DNA of 64,000 nucleotides from Elysia chlorotica (Eukaryota > Mollusca > Gastropoda > Plakobranchidae), in assembly GCA_003991915.1 (NCBI GenBank), contig RQTK01000206.1, positions 567,388 through 631,387 on the forward strand, written 5' to 3'. The notes beneath the pieces were generated by a model that had not been told where the DNA came from, did no database searches, and worked only from the letters and a program-made list of their open reading frames with translations. Made by a program: the position numbers and the translations under genes. Of the stretch, positions 1 through 11,545 are shown piece by piece (the first letter of the stretch is position 1; every line of letters starts with the position of its first letter).

Positions 1-160
1 TATAGGCTATATTGTGGACGGGTCCCAAGACTAACGTGACTTACGTCTGACAATTTTATGCGCTGCCACACACGAGACCAGGTGGAGATGCCATGACTCC
101 TGTCTCAGCCGGGCACATTATACTTACACCGACCCGACCAGTAGTAATTGGCAATAACCA
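1..160 (-). mobile_element. tRNA-headed SINE, minus copy cut by window edge
   Basis: The block reads in reverse like the SINE family found throughout the window: the tail motif around GGACGGGTCCCAAGACT, then GCTGCCACACACGAGAC, then the core ACACCGACCCGACCAGTAG. The tail end is cut off by the left window edge. Family membership rests on matching the same ordered motifs in the copies at 15.4, 18.5 and 24.8 kb. Confidence 0.7.
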
Positions 161-2625
161 AAGGCAGAAATATTTTTATTTTCCTCTATAACTAGAGCGT
201 TTTGTACATGAGCAAATACAGCAAGCATGTCATTTAAATTGTATGTTTGTTTTTTCCCCTCCATTTATAGTGACTTTTCCCCAAAAATAGAGAGGCATAA
301 TCAATAGGTTTGAAAAATATATTTACTTTACCAGTATAATACTTCCTGCTTGAGTATACACTTCTTGTTTTTATACAATATACAGAACCACATAAAAAAA
401 TATAATTAAAACTCTTTTTTTGAGATAATGCACTTCATAATAGAATTAAAGGGAAAATGCACACAATTTTTAGCGCAACACTGAGGAACAAAAGGAATGC
501 CGCATCTGTGCCATAAAGGGTGAAAGATGGCGATAATAGAAGCTAAGATTTGCCAGATCAATTATCGGCTAAGCAAGTTTACTGACCAATTTATACAATT
601 ATATCTGAAATGTAAACTATTGTCTAAACTTGGAGACTATTGCTCAGATATTAAAAACATTTAAGAAAAGATTTTCAAGAAGTAAAAAAGCCTTCACCAG
701 AAGACTTTACAAACAAAATTTTTCTACCTAGCAGACGTAGCATCAGATTATCTTTGCAATACAGGATAAAATGTGACTCTAAATACTAAATACCTTTTCC
801 CTGGAATAAAAAAAAGTGTGGGCCATTCCGTAAACACAAAAAAATAAGATTACAAACTGCAATCAGATGAGACTTTTCAATACAGAAGAAGGGGTTATGA
901 GGTTGCTTCTATAAGATATGCCTCATATTCTCCTATAAGAGACTCTACATGTTGCAAGCAGCAGATGAATTCAGTTTCAAAACAAAATCACACTTCCGCT
1001 CACAAACCTTCTGTGCTAATAATATAGACAAGCCTGCAACATCCAAATACTCCTCTGACCAAGTCTGAAACAGTAGGGGACAGGATATTGGTCTGATCAT
1101 AGAGTTGTTTTTCCACAAAACAAACTCACTCACTCACATTTATAATCTTTTAAACTTTAATTTCAATGTGCTGGCATTTCAGCTTTCCTTTGCTGATAAG
1201 TCTACAAATTACTTTAAAACTATTAAAATTCCATTAAGAAAAAAAAAAATACCCACACCAACACTTCTAAACATCAAAGATCTGAGAGAACAACTGCACA
1301 GTGGGAAATGTGTGATAGTCTTACAACACTGTACATCCATAAACCAAAAGTCTGAAAGAGTCACATAGTGACGACAGCATATAGTTCACCATGAAGTATT
1401 CCAAAAAGCATAAAAATTCTCAATGGCAATACATTTTACACTTGTTTTAGGTCAAGATTCAAATGCTTTGGCACATGATGAGCAAAGAAATTTTGAATTT
1501 CCACAAAATGAAATATACAAAACTGTTTGATTCTGTAAATATTAAACAATTATGATCTAACACAAGATAAGCTCCAAGGACATATGAAGTAGGAAGTAGA
1601 TTTTCCCATGATAAAATTGAATCAATCTCTTTTGTTCTCTAAGTCAAAAGAATGGTAACAAATGTCACATGGAATCACCATTAAGCTTCTACACATATAG
1701 AGAAGACAAGAGGCAAAGAAATCATTTGAATGAACAGTAATAAAAGACTTGGGCACTAAACTAACAGTAACAAACAAAAAACACACACAAAAAAACAGAC
1801 AGGGTAGTTGGTTTTGTCATTGAAATATGATGAAGAAAATAGTTGCCAACAAAGATTGAATGTAAGAGGATCCAAGAACCACATTGATTTGGGAAAAACA
1901 GTTCAATCCACTGCAGTTTTCCACTGCATCTAACAGAGAAAACATAGATAGCTCTCACCACATGAATTTAAGATTAAAGGTAAATAGATATTTGAAAACC
2001 TGTATCACAGATGCAACAGATCAAGGCCAAAATAATACTCTGGGTTGAAAAAAAAACAACTGAAACATAAATAACTGATTTTTTATAAATCAATTAAGGA
2101 GAGAAAATATTTCAGCAATATATGGAATAAAAAAAAACATATTGAGTAAAAAATTAACAAAAACATTTGAGAAGCATCAAAGAAGATATTGACTTTAAAC
2201 AAATCACAATTTTATGACATAAGTAAAAGCTATGATATACACCAGTCGAAGCATATGGACTCGTAGAGATAAAAATGTATTGAAAAAAAAACGTGCAATT
2301 GACAACAAAATAGAGGAAAAAAAACATACGTAAATAAATGTGAATGTGCAACAATTATGTGAAAAACAGGAAAACAAAAACAAAGAATGATACTTCTTAC
2401 TGATGCAGTTACATTTGTCCATGCAGGTGACGAATACCCTTTCTTTATATATATTAAAACAACAACAACCAAAAACAGACCTGTCTCAAAACTATTAAAC
2501 GAAGTTAGTATAGACTGATCCATAAACTGAAAATCATTCGCAAATGCAAATAAAGGGCACCCCCCCCCCAAACAAAACAAAACAAACAAAACATCCCCCC
2601 AAAAATATGACAAACATTTGCTTAC
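161..2625. other. AT-rich non-coding stretch, presumed VPS13D intron
   Basis: No convincing exon, RNA gene or transposon was recognised. The stretch is AT-rich with short homopolymers and ORFs no longer than about 90 codons. It follows the donor of the last VPS13D exon seen, so it is probably intron; the C-terminal part of that protein (several hundred residues in other animals) should lie to the left of the window. Confidence 0.5.
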
Positions 2626-2945
2626 CCTCTGTTGTATGTCCACCAGCTCAATAACACGAATGGGACCATCCATGCTTACACGCACCGAGATACAGCCAGA
2701 GCCAGGCCTCAACTTCTGCCTTGAGATGAGCATATGACGTGGGACATGGGCACTGCGCGGAGGAGTAGGCTTACTGGTGCCAATATTGCTACCTGGTATA
2801 TTTCTGCTTGCTGCACCCGAGTATTCAAAGCCAGAAGGCCAAGAATCTGAGGTGGTCATGGGTGAAGCGACCTTGGTGCTGGGTTTATCACTATGGATGC
2901 TCTGCTGATCGCTGCTGGGACCTGGACCAAGCACAGCTATGGCAC
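2626..2945 (-). CDS. VPS13D: VPS13D exon k (most 3' seen)
   Basis: 320 bases encoding a Ser/Pro-rich linker that starts AIAVLGPGPSSDQQSIHSDK and then the conserved RQKLRPGSGCISVRVSMDGP and IRVIELVDIQQR. The Ser/Pro insert is longer than in vertebrate VPS13D. Donor GTAAGC; the next exon is not in the window. Confidence 0.92.
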
Positions 2946-5900
2946 CTGCAGAAGAAAAAAGAAAAAAGCAATTGTCAGAACATGTCTGTCATATATGTGT
3001 AAAGGTCTAGGAAAAGGGTGGAAACTACAGTTATTTTGCTTTCCCTAGCAATAATGGAGTCTTAAAATTTAGCTTATTCTGTTTTAAGGAATTTTTCAAT
3101 TTTTAACATATATCTATATAAGTTATTTTTTGTGTGAAAATGTTTATAAATTCCATCCTCAAACACTTACAAAAACTATTTCACTACATAATTCAAAGCT
3201 AGAATTTATGTCCTTTACCCAAGCTGCTACACATACAAATTTAAGAGTAATGTACCTTTCACTCTGCAAGAAATGTCTGCAAACATTTTTTAAAGTCATG
3301 CAGGTAACAACAATCACGGTGTTCAAAACATGGATGTGATAGAAATAGCCAAACAACTAGCTTTCAAATTACAAGAACATGTTCTTTATTCAGAAAAAAA
3401 AAAGTTTCAATTAACTGTAAAATCAATTATCTTTCCTAAGAAGCCTTTTAGTTTCACTGTACAACAGCTTTGAAATCTAAAACATTCATAGTTTCATATT
3501 TATTACCATGTGTGACTAATAATTAACATATCTAGCAATGGAGATCTTGCAACTACATTTTCTATTGTTGGATGATTTTAGAGACAACCCTCTTAAACTA
3601 CCTTTACGAACAGCATCCTTGCAGCATTTAATGAAAATACCAATAAACTTAGGAAAGAAATAAAATTTCATAAAAGAAATAAGTGACTTGAACGTTTGAG
3701 AGGGTACAAAACATGATGTAAAATACTATTTTACTGAGAGAAGTAGAGTTTATTTTTTTAATAACTGCAATTAAAAAAAAATTAATCTGAGACACATCTT
3801 TATCTCACTCCTACCGTCTTGAAGGCCTCTGTCTCCTCCAACAGCCTGAACACACATCATGCCAGCAAGACAGCACAGCTGCCCTTGCTAAGAAAAGAAA
3901 ATGTGCATATTTGAGCAAGATTCAAACAATTGAATAAGCGACATTTATAAAACTGATTTCGTCATAACAGAAGCATCTTAATCTGCTGAACAAACATCTT
4001 TGTTTGCATAAATCTTTAAGCTATTTAACTTCAAGAAATTGACAGGGGTTCTCAATTTGCATCTGGAGACTATCTTTTATTTTAATCAAACTGTGTGCAT
4101 TCTCCCTTTCCTTCAAAACTCGTTCCATTATATTTTCCTCTCAGATTTATTCTTTTGATTTTGAGTGTTTTCTGTAATGTTATGTAACTTAATAAGAGAC
4201 AGGGTCAATCATTTGTGTGCTAATTGATTTTCTTGGTGCTGTATTTCTAGAGTCACTAAAGGTGAGCTTAAATCAGCTAGGAACAGATGAAGCAGAACAA
4301 TCTCTATCAGTCCCTGCTTTATTGAGGAGTGCTGTTCACCTCTGTAAATCTCCAAGTCTGGGTGGATCTGCGACACACGTCAGGTTTTCTCAATGTCAGA
4401 GGCACACACTGACCAGGCCGAGGTGCGAGATCTGCGATGTCAAGCACCAGCCCAGGCTCCGAGTTTGTGCTTGGATTGCGTGGATCCCTAGGCGGCATTG
4501 AACCTTCATGCTCTAACATTCCAGAGCCTGTCATCCTCCACAGCTGATTGCGTTTACTCTTCTCCTGTAAACAAAACAAAAGTCATTTTCTAATCCCCAT
4601 TTTCTAAAAAAAATTTTTTTTAGTCTTCCAAAGTTCTTTAGTATTGTTTTTCCATAATAAGTGCTAAGGATCGTCCAAGAATGAGAACATTTTAGCATGT
4701 TTAGTCAGCCAATGACGAATTTGGACTCTAAAAAGTAAGGTTTGATACGAGGCAGCATTACTTTGGTTACTTATAAAGTTCAAAACATATATTTTGCTCA
4801 CAGCTTGTGCCTGAGCAAAAACAATGCAAAAAGACGACATTTTATGAATCCCATTATTCTCTACATGATTAATTAGTTTAATCAGTGGGGTTTGATAATT
4901 ATATTCCTCACAAACTCTTGATGCTGCAGACCAAAATTATAATGAATAAGTTGATTGGCTGATAAAAATTGAAACACCATAGTTTTAGAGGATTTATTTT
5001 AAACTACATATGGATGAAATATTCAATTTCTCTGGAACCTTGGGTCCATGCTTATGAAACTTGTTGATCTGTTTACAGCCTGTTTATAAGTACCTTGCGC
5101 CTAAACATGATGTTATTGTTATGTACACAGTCTAAAACCAGCTCTGGTGTGGGACCGTTCCAGCTCCTGTAAAGATTAAAAAAAATAATAGAAAGTGTTA
5201 GATTTGTTTTCTCGTGCAGATAAATTTTTAGTCATCATCTCATTATGAATGTGCACCCCTAAAATATATTTCCTTTTTGCTTCTTTATTTTTAATTATGA
5301 AATTTTTGGTTAGGGATCAGGATTTAATTAGATAAAATAACACTTGCCACACATGTTTATGTCATCATTATAATTAATACTACATTGGGACTGTTTTACC
5401 GTATTTTAAAAAATTGATAACAAAACATACAAACATTAAGGTGGTGCTCAATATATTCTAATAATGGTAGACATCACTTAAATTTGAAATTTAAAAGCTC
5501 TTTGGGGGAGAGGTTTGCTTTTACTTACTATAAAAAGATATTATTAAATTAACAATATGAGTTGATCATAGGGATCTGTGAATACACTTCCACAATTCAA
5601 TTTACGTGTCAAATGTTGCAGTGGCAGCCAAGTATATGAAATTTTCATAATGAAGCTGCTCCCCTTCCTCCAGTTTGTCCAAGGAGTAGCTGGCAGAGGT
5701 TCCTCCCATAATGCCCAGAGTCAGGCGGAGTGGAGTAACTGTTGGCTCATCCCATGCGTATGGAACTAGAAGAAAGAACAAAATGAGCAACTGTTTCATC
5801 TATACATTTAACTGAGGTGAGTTCTTTATCTTTTAAAACATTTTGATAAGTCTTCACAGCAATAATCAATCTAAATTGCTTCCCAGTATTTTGTTAAAAG

Positions 5901-8900
5901 TGCTGTAAGAAGAGCCTCTGACTTGAGATGAAATGATCCTGAGTTTGAATCGTAACAGGCACTCCCGCAGCAGTATTTTAGAAACAAAAGAACTTAAAGG
6001 TTACACCTAATAAGTATGATCAAGCAATGCAAGTAAAAGCTCATGCCCCCCTTAAAGCAAAGTAAGCACTGACACTTATGGAATTCAAGTCTTTAAACCA
6101 ATCTTGCCTTGTAATGAGATTAATGGATGCTCTCCATGATCTGCTGCTAATAGAGCTTTTTAGAGAGAAGGATGGTAGACATTACATGTACTTACTTGAT
6201 TTTTGTGGCTCGATAAATGTTTTCAGCCGGTCATCTCCAGTTTTATCCTGGTAATATAACACAGGTACCTGGAAACAACGAAATATATAGATCAACATGA
6301 CAAGACTAACATGGGCATCAAGTGAAAAGCTGAATTTGATCACACAAAGCAACTCAATTATTAATTATTTTTGTCACCCCAAACTTGTTCCCAGATTCAT
6401 AAACACCACTTAAAAAATCAGCTCTATATTCTTGAATTTCTTGTTCATTAATGATTGACCAACGTTATCAATTTTACACATAACTTACATCTGTGCAGTT
6501 GTCAATGCGGAATGGAGGAGGCATGACATCAGCATCAGCAAAGACAATGAAAAATGTGGGGCCCTGTTGTACTACTTCCACTTTCAGAAGATGGCACGTT
6601 CCACACGGATCTCTGATGAAAGCAGGTATATTTTTATAGGTTATTACAACATGACTATATAGACTGAACATTAAGAAGCATTTTTCACCTAAGATGTCTT
6701 CTATACTATAATTTTCAATATTTATTTAATATTGCAAAGCACTCACCTCATATTTATATGAAAGGAATTGATCCTATCAATGTAAAAGCCGCCAGACCAA
6801 CGGCAGTGATCAATATCTAGGATTTTGACAGCCAGCAGTTGATCTAGGTCTACTCGAGGCCAGTGGAAAGGAAGGGAGCATAACGGAAGTGCTGTCAAGT
6901 ACTCCTGTTGTCTGATCTGGAAGTAAAATATGAAAAAAACTGTTGCTGAAAATGAAATCACAACCTTAATATCCATCTCTTTCTAGAAGGAACTGGTCAC
7001 GGTTTGTAATGGTATCTCTTTTCATTTGAAATCATAAGGTGTGAAGAAATAATGTTAAAACAAATAAACAAATATTTTTGAATACTGGCCTCTTTTTTAG
7101 TCACAAAATGTTGGGCAATAGCCAGTTTACAGCCAGACTGGTTGTCCAGCACAAACTGAGGGGCAAACGTCACAATATTTGTGCCCCAGTAGCGACCTCT
7201 GCCAGGAGTCACTTGAATTCCGATGTTGTAGACCCTAGAAAACATGGAGAGGAAATGAGATTTAGAGATTTATGCATTGGTCTCAGTCATGCAATAGAAA
7301 AATAGTTGATGAAAAGATATTTTTTCTCATATGACATTTACAAAGGTTAAAATTATAGCAAAACAAATACAAACCTTTTCGTTATTTTTTTCTTTTCAAA
7401 AGAAAGTGTTTTATTTGAAAACCAATTAAGTAAAAAGAGTAATCAGCATATTCAAAAAGGTTAATTTGTTCACATGAATTTATATATTTTTTTCAATTTA
7501 TTTGCTTTTTTTTATTGAAAGATTTAAATTTTGATATTTTAAAAATTGCCAGTCATAGATGACATACATAATTTTATAATATATTTAAAATTGGTTGACT
7601 CAAGAGAGAAAGCAATTAACTTTTAATTAAAGCTTTAATTTACTCCACGGTTGTTTAAAACAGCAAATGTGGCCCTTTAGTTTGCTCTCAGGACTGGGCT
7701 AGCCCTAGGCACCCGCCGCCGGTGGGCGGATGGCAATAAATCACTTTTCAAGCCTGACCTGCCGTCTAAAGTAAGCTCTTCTTGCCACAAACTTTTATTG
7801 CTTAGAAATCTGTTTAAATTTCTTAACATTAACTTAGAAGGTATGATAGCCTTTGTCATTAATATGCACTGGCCACATATTAAGGACTATAGAATCGCTG
7901 CCAGTGGACTTATCAACAAAAAAGCCAATAAACGTTATTAAAAAATCTGGGACTAAATCTGACTTTATGAAGTTAATGAACCACTCAAGTTCTTATTTCT
8001 AAGTCTCTGGATTTTAAAATTTCTGTGGCATTGCCACTGATTAGAAAACTTCTTTTACAATTTTGGAGGACTTTCATATAATGTAAATAATCAAACTTGC
8101 TTATTGAACTTACTGCTAAAGAATGAAATGAGATAAAAAAAAAAAAAAAGGATGAAGGACTTGTGTTTTTAACTTGAACTCTCAAATTGAATACATTTAC
8201 TTTTAAGTTAAAATTTTTTGCATCTTATATTTCCAATTCCCACTTTATTCTAAAACATTAAAAAATTTTCCTGACCAAGAAGGCAGTTTTCATACACAGG
8301 AAGGAAGATATAAAATTCTTTTAAAAATGCTCATATTATAGATCTATTGCAAATGTCAATTTATCCACTAAACTAACTAAACTAAATCAAAATGAAAGCA
8401 TGAGCCCTAAGCCACGACATAAAAATCAAATGAAATAAACAAAAAAGGTTAAATGAATGGGAATTTTAACTTCTGATCTACAAAAGTTTAATCTTATAAC
8501 CGTACAACGACTCCTATTTAATGACTTGGGAATAAATAAATTTATGTCCAGGCACAGAATTTGAGAATCACATACAGCAGCAATAAAACAAAAAGCACAT
8601 TTCTTGTTTCCATTATTCATGACTGTATATATAGATTTTATTATTTGCAATATATTTCAAACTGAAATGTTCTCTTTTTTTCCATACCCTGATTTCTTTG
8701 GACGATTATTAAAACTAAAATATCCTAGTAAAATAGTGCATTCTTAATAGTTATTCATACACTTGAACCAAAAAGGAGGGCATTTTAAACGACAGCATCT
8801 ACTCTTCCTGTAGATCAGCAGGATGGGAGGCCTACAAACTGAAACACAACAAGCTCCTTGGTCCCATTGAGGATGAGGGCGAATGATGGGCTGAAAATGT

Positions 8901-9672
8901 TTGACTTACAACACTTGACTAGAGCATGTTTTTCGGCGGAATGCCTTGCGCAAGCGGAACTTTGTTTTTACTAACCAGTCCGGTCTGTTGCCTTGATGCT
9001 GAAGCACATGCAAGGCTCGTTTTGACATGCCACCTTCCAAGGAGAATGGGCTGCACCTATTTGGAAGCAGATAAAGATTAAAAGAAACAGATGAAAATTA
9101 TAGCTTTATGACATAGCTCTTTGTTGACAATAGTAACCAATGAGGTCTACATTAATTTCACTAGGCACAAAGATACATTGAAATGTGCTTTGAAAAATAT
9201 GAAATGGAATTTACTTCTAAGATCGTATTTGAAAGAGAAAAAAAGCAAAACATTATGCTACTTATAGGTAAAGTCAAGTAAAATGTTAATGTCCCAGCAC
9301 AGCTCAGTATACAATTTGCAGGATACAAACAAATATAATAAAAGTTACAAAACATTACAGAATTGGTAAGTCTTCTATTTTTATATTTTGTGTGTGCCTT
9401 GCAATAGTTAAAGTTAGGCAGAAAATATGGAAAAACAGAAATATTTTTTGCATATTGAAAAAAACCCATTAAAAGTGTTATTCTGCTGACAATTTAAAAA
9501 AATTATATGCAAAAAATTCATTCAGTCTTTTGAAGTGCTGTTGATATTTTTTCAATATTTTTTTTCCAGATAAATCCTTCCTGAAGCTAATATTAAAGAT
9601 TTCACACCATCCTCTTACCAATGAGGTAAAGAATTATGTCCATGTATAGACTGACCAACCCGCATTTGACAC
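2626..9672 (-). CDS. VPS13D: VPS13D, internal to C-terminal part, eleven exons (partial gene)
   Basis: VPS13 proteins are long bridge-like lipid transporters at organelle contact sites; VPS13D is needed for mitochondrial and peroxisomal homeostasis. Eleven exons on the minus strand join with consistent phases into about 499 residues: 9619-9672, 8976-9056, 7090-7234, 6747-6916, 6489-6612, 6196-6268, 5606-5765, 5094-5166, 4340-4564, 3815-3887 and 2626-2945. Family hallmarks in order are NIVTFAPQFVLDNQS, FHWPRVDLDQLL, SGGFYIDRINSFHINM, PPPFRIDN, PYAWDEPT, YYENFIY-like HYENFIYLAATATF, NQLWRMTGSGML, TQTWRF and RPGSGCISVRVSMDGP. These fit the SHR-BD/adaptor-binding region followed by the ricin-like trefoil that sets VPS13D apart from VPS13A-C. 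The N-terminal bulk and the C-terminal ATG2-like end are not in view. I found no frameshift or in-frame stop. Ten introns are bounded by exons; nine are GT-AG and one looks GC-AG. Confidence 0.93.
3815..3887 (-). CDS. VPS13D: VPS13D exon j
   Basis: 73 bases between TTCTTAG and GTAGGAG encoding QGQLCCLAGMMCVQAVGGDR and GLQD. It continues the trefoil (compare the G-x-L-x-C...VVQA pattern of the family). The shortness lowers certainty slightly. Confidence 0.82.
4340..4564 (-). CDS. VPS13D: VPS13D exon i, ricin-like domain with two QxW motifs
   Basis: 225 bases (75 codons, phase 0 both ends). It encodes EKSKRNQLWRMTGSGMLEHE, LVLDIADLAP and RRSTQTWRFTE. NQLW and TQTW fit the QxW repeats of the beta-trefoil, which points to VPS13D over the other paralogues. 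Confidence 0.94.
5094..5166 (-). CDS. VPS13D: VPS13D exon h
   Basis: 73 bases between TTTACAG and GTACTTA encoding SWNGPTPELVLDCVHNNNIM and FRRK. In VPS13D this leads into the ricin-like domain. Confidence 0.87.
5606..5765 (-). CDS. VPS13D: VPS13D exon g with PYAWDEP motif
   Basis: 160 bases encoding PYAWDEPTVTPLRLTLGIMG and EGEQLHYENFIYLAATATFD. PYAWDEP is the clearest VPS13 signature in the window. Acceptor TTCTAG, donor GTAAATT. Confidence 0.94.
6196..6268 (-). CDS. VPS13D: VPS13D exon f
   Basis: 73 bases between TTTCCAG and GTAAGT encoding VPVLYYQDKTGDDRLKTFIE and PQKS. Phase 0 in, phase 1 out; joins cleanly to PYAWDEP in the next exon. Confidence 0.88.
6489..6612 (-). CDS. VPS13D: VPS13D exon e
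   Basis: 124 bases; the split Arg codon is completed by its first base. It encodes DPCGTCHLLKVEVVQQGPTF and MPPPFRIDNCTD, the PPPFRIDN motif being strongly conserved in VPS13. The donor is GTAAGT. Confidence 0.92.
6747..6916 (-). CDS. VPS13D: VPS13D exon d
   Basis: 170 bases, acceptor TACTTCCAG, donor GTGAGTG. It encodes IRQQEYLTALP, FHWPRVDLDQLLAVKILD, CRWSGGFYIDRINSFHINM. The FHWPR and WSGGF motifs are typical of the VPS13 adaptor-binding domain. Confidence 0.92.
7090..7234 (-). CDS. VPS13D: VPS13D exon c, probable GC donor
   Basis: 145 bases encoding the stretch from VYNIGIQV through NIVTFAPQFVLDNQS to HFVTKKE. The acceptor is TTTTCTAG. No GT gives the phase 0 needed to read into exon d after KKE; the best junction is GAG|GCCAGT, a GC-AG intron. 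Confidence 0.87.
7235..8975. other. VPS13D intron b-c
   Basis: AT-rich intron of about 1.7 kb with no recognisable element. Short ORFs here have no family features. Confidence 0.6.
8976..9056 (-). CDS. VPS13D: VPS13D exon b
   Basis: 81 bases encoding CSPFSLEGGMSKRALHVLQH and on to GNRPDW. I chose the donor GTTAGT after TG rather than the GTAAAA four bases further on, because only the first keeps frame with the next exon (RPDW-VYNIG). Confidence 0.87.
9619..9672 (-). CDS. VPS13D: VPS13D exon a (most 5' seen)
   Basis: 54 bases between a TTTTCCAG acceptor and a GTAAGAGG donor, encoding CQMRVGQSIHGHNSLPH. The last two bases (TG) join the first G of the next exon to make Trp. It is the most upstream exon I can see; the next one should lie beyond the mariner insertion. 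Confidence 0.8.
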
Positions 9673-9851
9673 CTGGAAAACAGGAATAAATAAAGCAGGA
9701 TTAAATAATTAAGCTTTCAACCAGGAAAGCAAGAGGAATTAAACAATTTTTTAATAAGTTTAAAACCCAATTGATTTCCCAGAGAAACCTATATGAGATA
9801 GTAGCTTTGCAGTTAAAGCTATGGGGCATATCTCGAGACAGATATTTCCTA

Positions 9852-9884
9852 TACGAGGGGTGTTCATTATGTCCTTAGCTTGAC
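9852..9884 (+). repeat. mariner left TIR
   Basis: 33 bases pairing with the reverse complement of 11147-11179 at 30 positions. The similarity extends a few bases further to TGAAG in both ends. Confidence 0.93.
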
Positions 9885-10054
9885 CTTGAAGCAGTTGTAC
9901 TAGAGTAAAGAAATTTTGTGGGTAGCTAGATCATCTATGTTGAACACGGCATGCAAAATTTGGGGAAAATCGGAATTTTTTTTCTGCACCTTTTAGCGCA
10001 TCAAGTAAAACAACCCCTAGGAAGTTGTCATTTGTTGTTTACAAATTGTCTGCC

Positions 10055-11101
10055 ATGGAGGCCGTTGAATATCGCTCTGTCATCAAATTCCTTCACTTAA
10101 AAGGACAAACCCCCACGGAAATTCATCAACAGATGGTAGAAGTTTATGCTGAAAAGTGCCCTAACTACAGTACGGTGACTCATTGGGTGAGAAAGTTCAA
10201 ATCTGGCTTTTTGTCAGTGATGGATGAACCTCGCGAAGGCCGGCCAACATCTGTTGTGACTGAGAAAAACGTGTCCACTGTGGAGGGACTAGTAAAGCAG
10301 GACAGGCGAATAACAGTCAAACAGTTAGCAAGTGAAACCAGGATCAGCGTAGGTTCAGTTGAAAAGATTCTTCATGATCACCTCAATCTGAACAAGGTCT
10401 CAGCTCGATGGGTACCAAGGTTATTGACCGCTGATCAGAAGAAAGAGAGGGCTGATTGTTGCAAACATCTTCTTCGGTTAGAAGCAAATGACGACTTGTT
10501 CTTTCAGAAAATTGTAACCATGGATGAGACTTCGATCTATCAATTCGATCCAGAGCCGAAAAACGCGTCTATGCAATGGAAAAGACCCTCATCGCCCCCA
10601 CCAAAGAAAGCAAAAGTCACACAATCAAGTGGCAAGGTCATGCTGTCTTGTTTCTGGGACTGTGAGGGCATCATAATGACTGACTACATGGAAAAGGGGA
10701 AAACAATCACTGGAGAGTATTATTCAGGGTTGCTAATAAGACTGAGATCTGAATTAGTAAGAAGAAGACGGGGAAAGCTTCGAAACGGAGTCCTGCTTTT
10801 GCATGATAACGCTCCTGCTCATCGAGCACGACAAGCCGTTGAGACAGCTGATCAGTGTGGCTATGAAATTCTTCCCCATCCACCATATTCACCGGATTTA
10901 GCTCCATCAGACTTCTGTCTGTTCCCAAACCTTAAGAAATCCATAAAAGGGCGCCGTTTTGAAGACATTGAAGATGCGATTTCTGCTGTGGAAGAGTGGT
11001 TTCAAGCGCAAAATGACACGTTTTACTCTCAAGGACTTTTGAAGGTCAAGGACAGGTGGCAGAAATGTGTAACTATGCAGGGTGACTATGTAGAGAAATA
11101 A
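10055..11101 (+). CDS. mariner transposase (DD34D), intact
   Basis: 348 residues from the first ATG (GCCATGG context) to TAA. The frame is open further upstream but only by way of a TTG, so I use the ATG. Residues 1 to about 115 form the paired helix-turn-helix DNA-binding part (EYRSVIKFLHLKGQTPTEIH; HWVRKFKSG; EGRPTS). The catalytic part has VTMDET (first Asp), LLLHDNAPAH (second Asp) and PYSPDLAPSD (third Asp). Exactly 34 residues separate the second and third Asp, which is the mariner DD34D signature. The WVPRLLT linker motif is also present. The enzyme would cut and paste the element at TA sites. I see no stop, frameshift or lost catalytic residue. It is expected in the nucleus and is not part of host function. 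Confidence 0.96.
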   Translation: MEAVEYRSVIKFLHLKGQTPTEIHQQMVEVYAEKCPNYSTVTHWVRKFKSGFLSVMDEPREGRPTSVVTEKNVSTVEGLVKQDRRITVKQLASETRISVGSVEKILHDHLNLNKVSARWVPRLLTADQKKERADCCKHLLRLEANDDLFFQKIVTMDETSIYQFDPEPKNASMQWKRPSSPPPKKAKVTQSSGKVMLSCFWDCEGIIMTDYMEKGKTITGEYYSGLLIRLRSELVRRRRGKLRNGVLLLHDNAPAHRARQAVETADQCGYEILPHPPYSPDLAPSDFCLFPNLKKSIKGRRFEDIEDAISAVEEWFQAQNDTFYSQGLLKVKDRWQKCVTMQGDYVEK

Positions 11102-11146
11102 ATGTAAGTGTGCCAAATTTTAAGTCTCTGGGTTTATTCCTTCATT

Positions 11147-11179
11147 GTCATGCTAAGAACATAGTGAACACCCCTCGTA
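11147..11179 (-). repeat. mariner right TIR
   Basis: Inverted partner of 9852-9884; ends in CCCCTCGTA followed by the TA target copy. Confidence 0.93.
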
Positions 11180-11181
11180 TA

Positions 11182-11540
11182 ATAGATCTAGATCTAGATT
11201 CATTAATATTTTCTATACATTGTGTTGAACGTCGGGGTCACCAATAAAGCGTCTTACAATAAAGAATAAACGAAGTTTTATTTGTATAATTTGTAAGAGC
11301 TTTTATTTTTATTGCTTGCCAAAATCATGTCCTTTAACGGTTTTTGAGATTCTACTTTCGCTTTTATTTTACAAAAGTAAACAAAATAAACTAAATTACG
11401 ACACGAAAAACTAAAAAATATACAACATGATAAGACGTAATAAGAAAGAGATTGCTACATATATATCTATCTAAATACCTATGGGCTTAACGTGTCCGAG
11501 GTTTCCCTGAGAGATCTTATACGGCGTTCATAATTTTTTT
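11182..11540. other. AT-rich spacer
   Basis: About 360 bases between mariner and minisatellite. There is an AATAAAG-rich patch at 11244-11275 but no ORF or repeat family I can name. Confidence 0.4.
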
Positions 11541-11545
11541 TTCTC

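Larger units (their letters stand above)
9852..11179 (+). mobile_element. Complete mariner transposon
   Basis: A 1328 bp element with ends starting TACGAGGGGTGTTCA in inverted orientation (33 bp TIRs, three mismatches), flanked on both sides by TA (9850-9851 and 11180-11181), the mariner target duplication. It carries one uninterrupted transposase ORF. The length, TIR form and TA site all match the mariner family. It lies beside the most upstream VPS13D exon, presumably in an intron. Confidence 0.96.

Noticed and set aside
1009-1066. Possible minus-strand exon TWSEEYLDVAGLSILLAQK with CTGTTTCAG acceptor and GTTTGT donor
   Set aside because: It would be placed where a further VPS13D exon is expected, but the peptide does not resemble the family and the donor is weak.
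10025-10054. Longer mariner ORF starting at TTG
   Set aside because: TTG starts are not expected in animals; the ATG at 10055 gives the usual mariner length and N-terminus.
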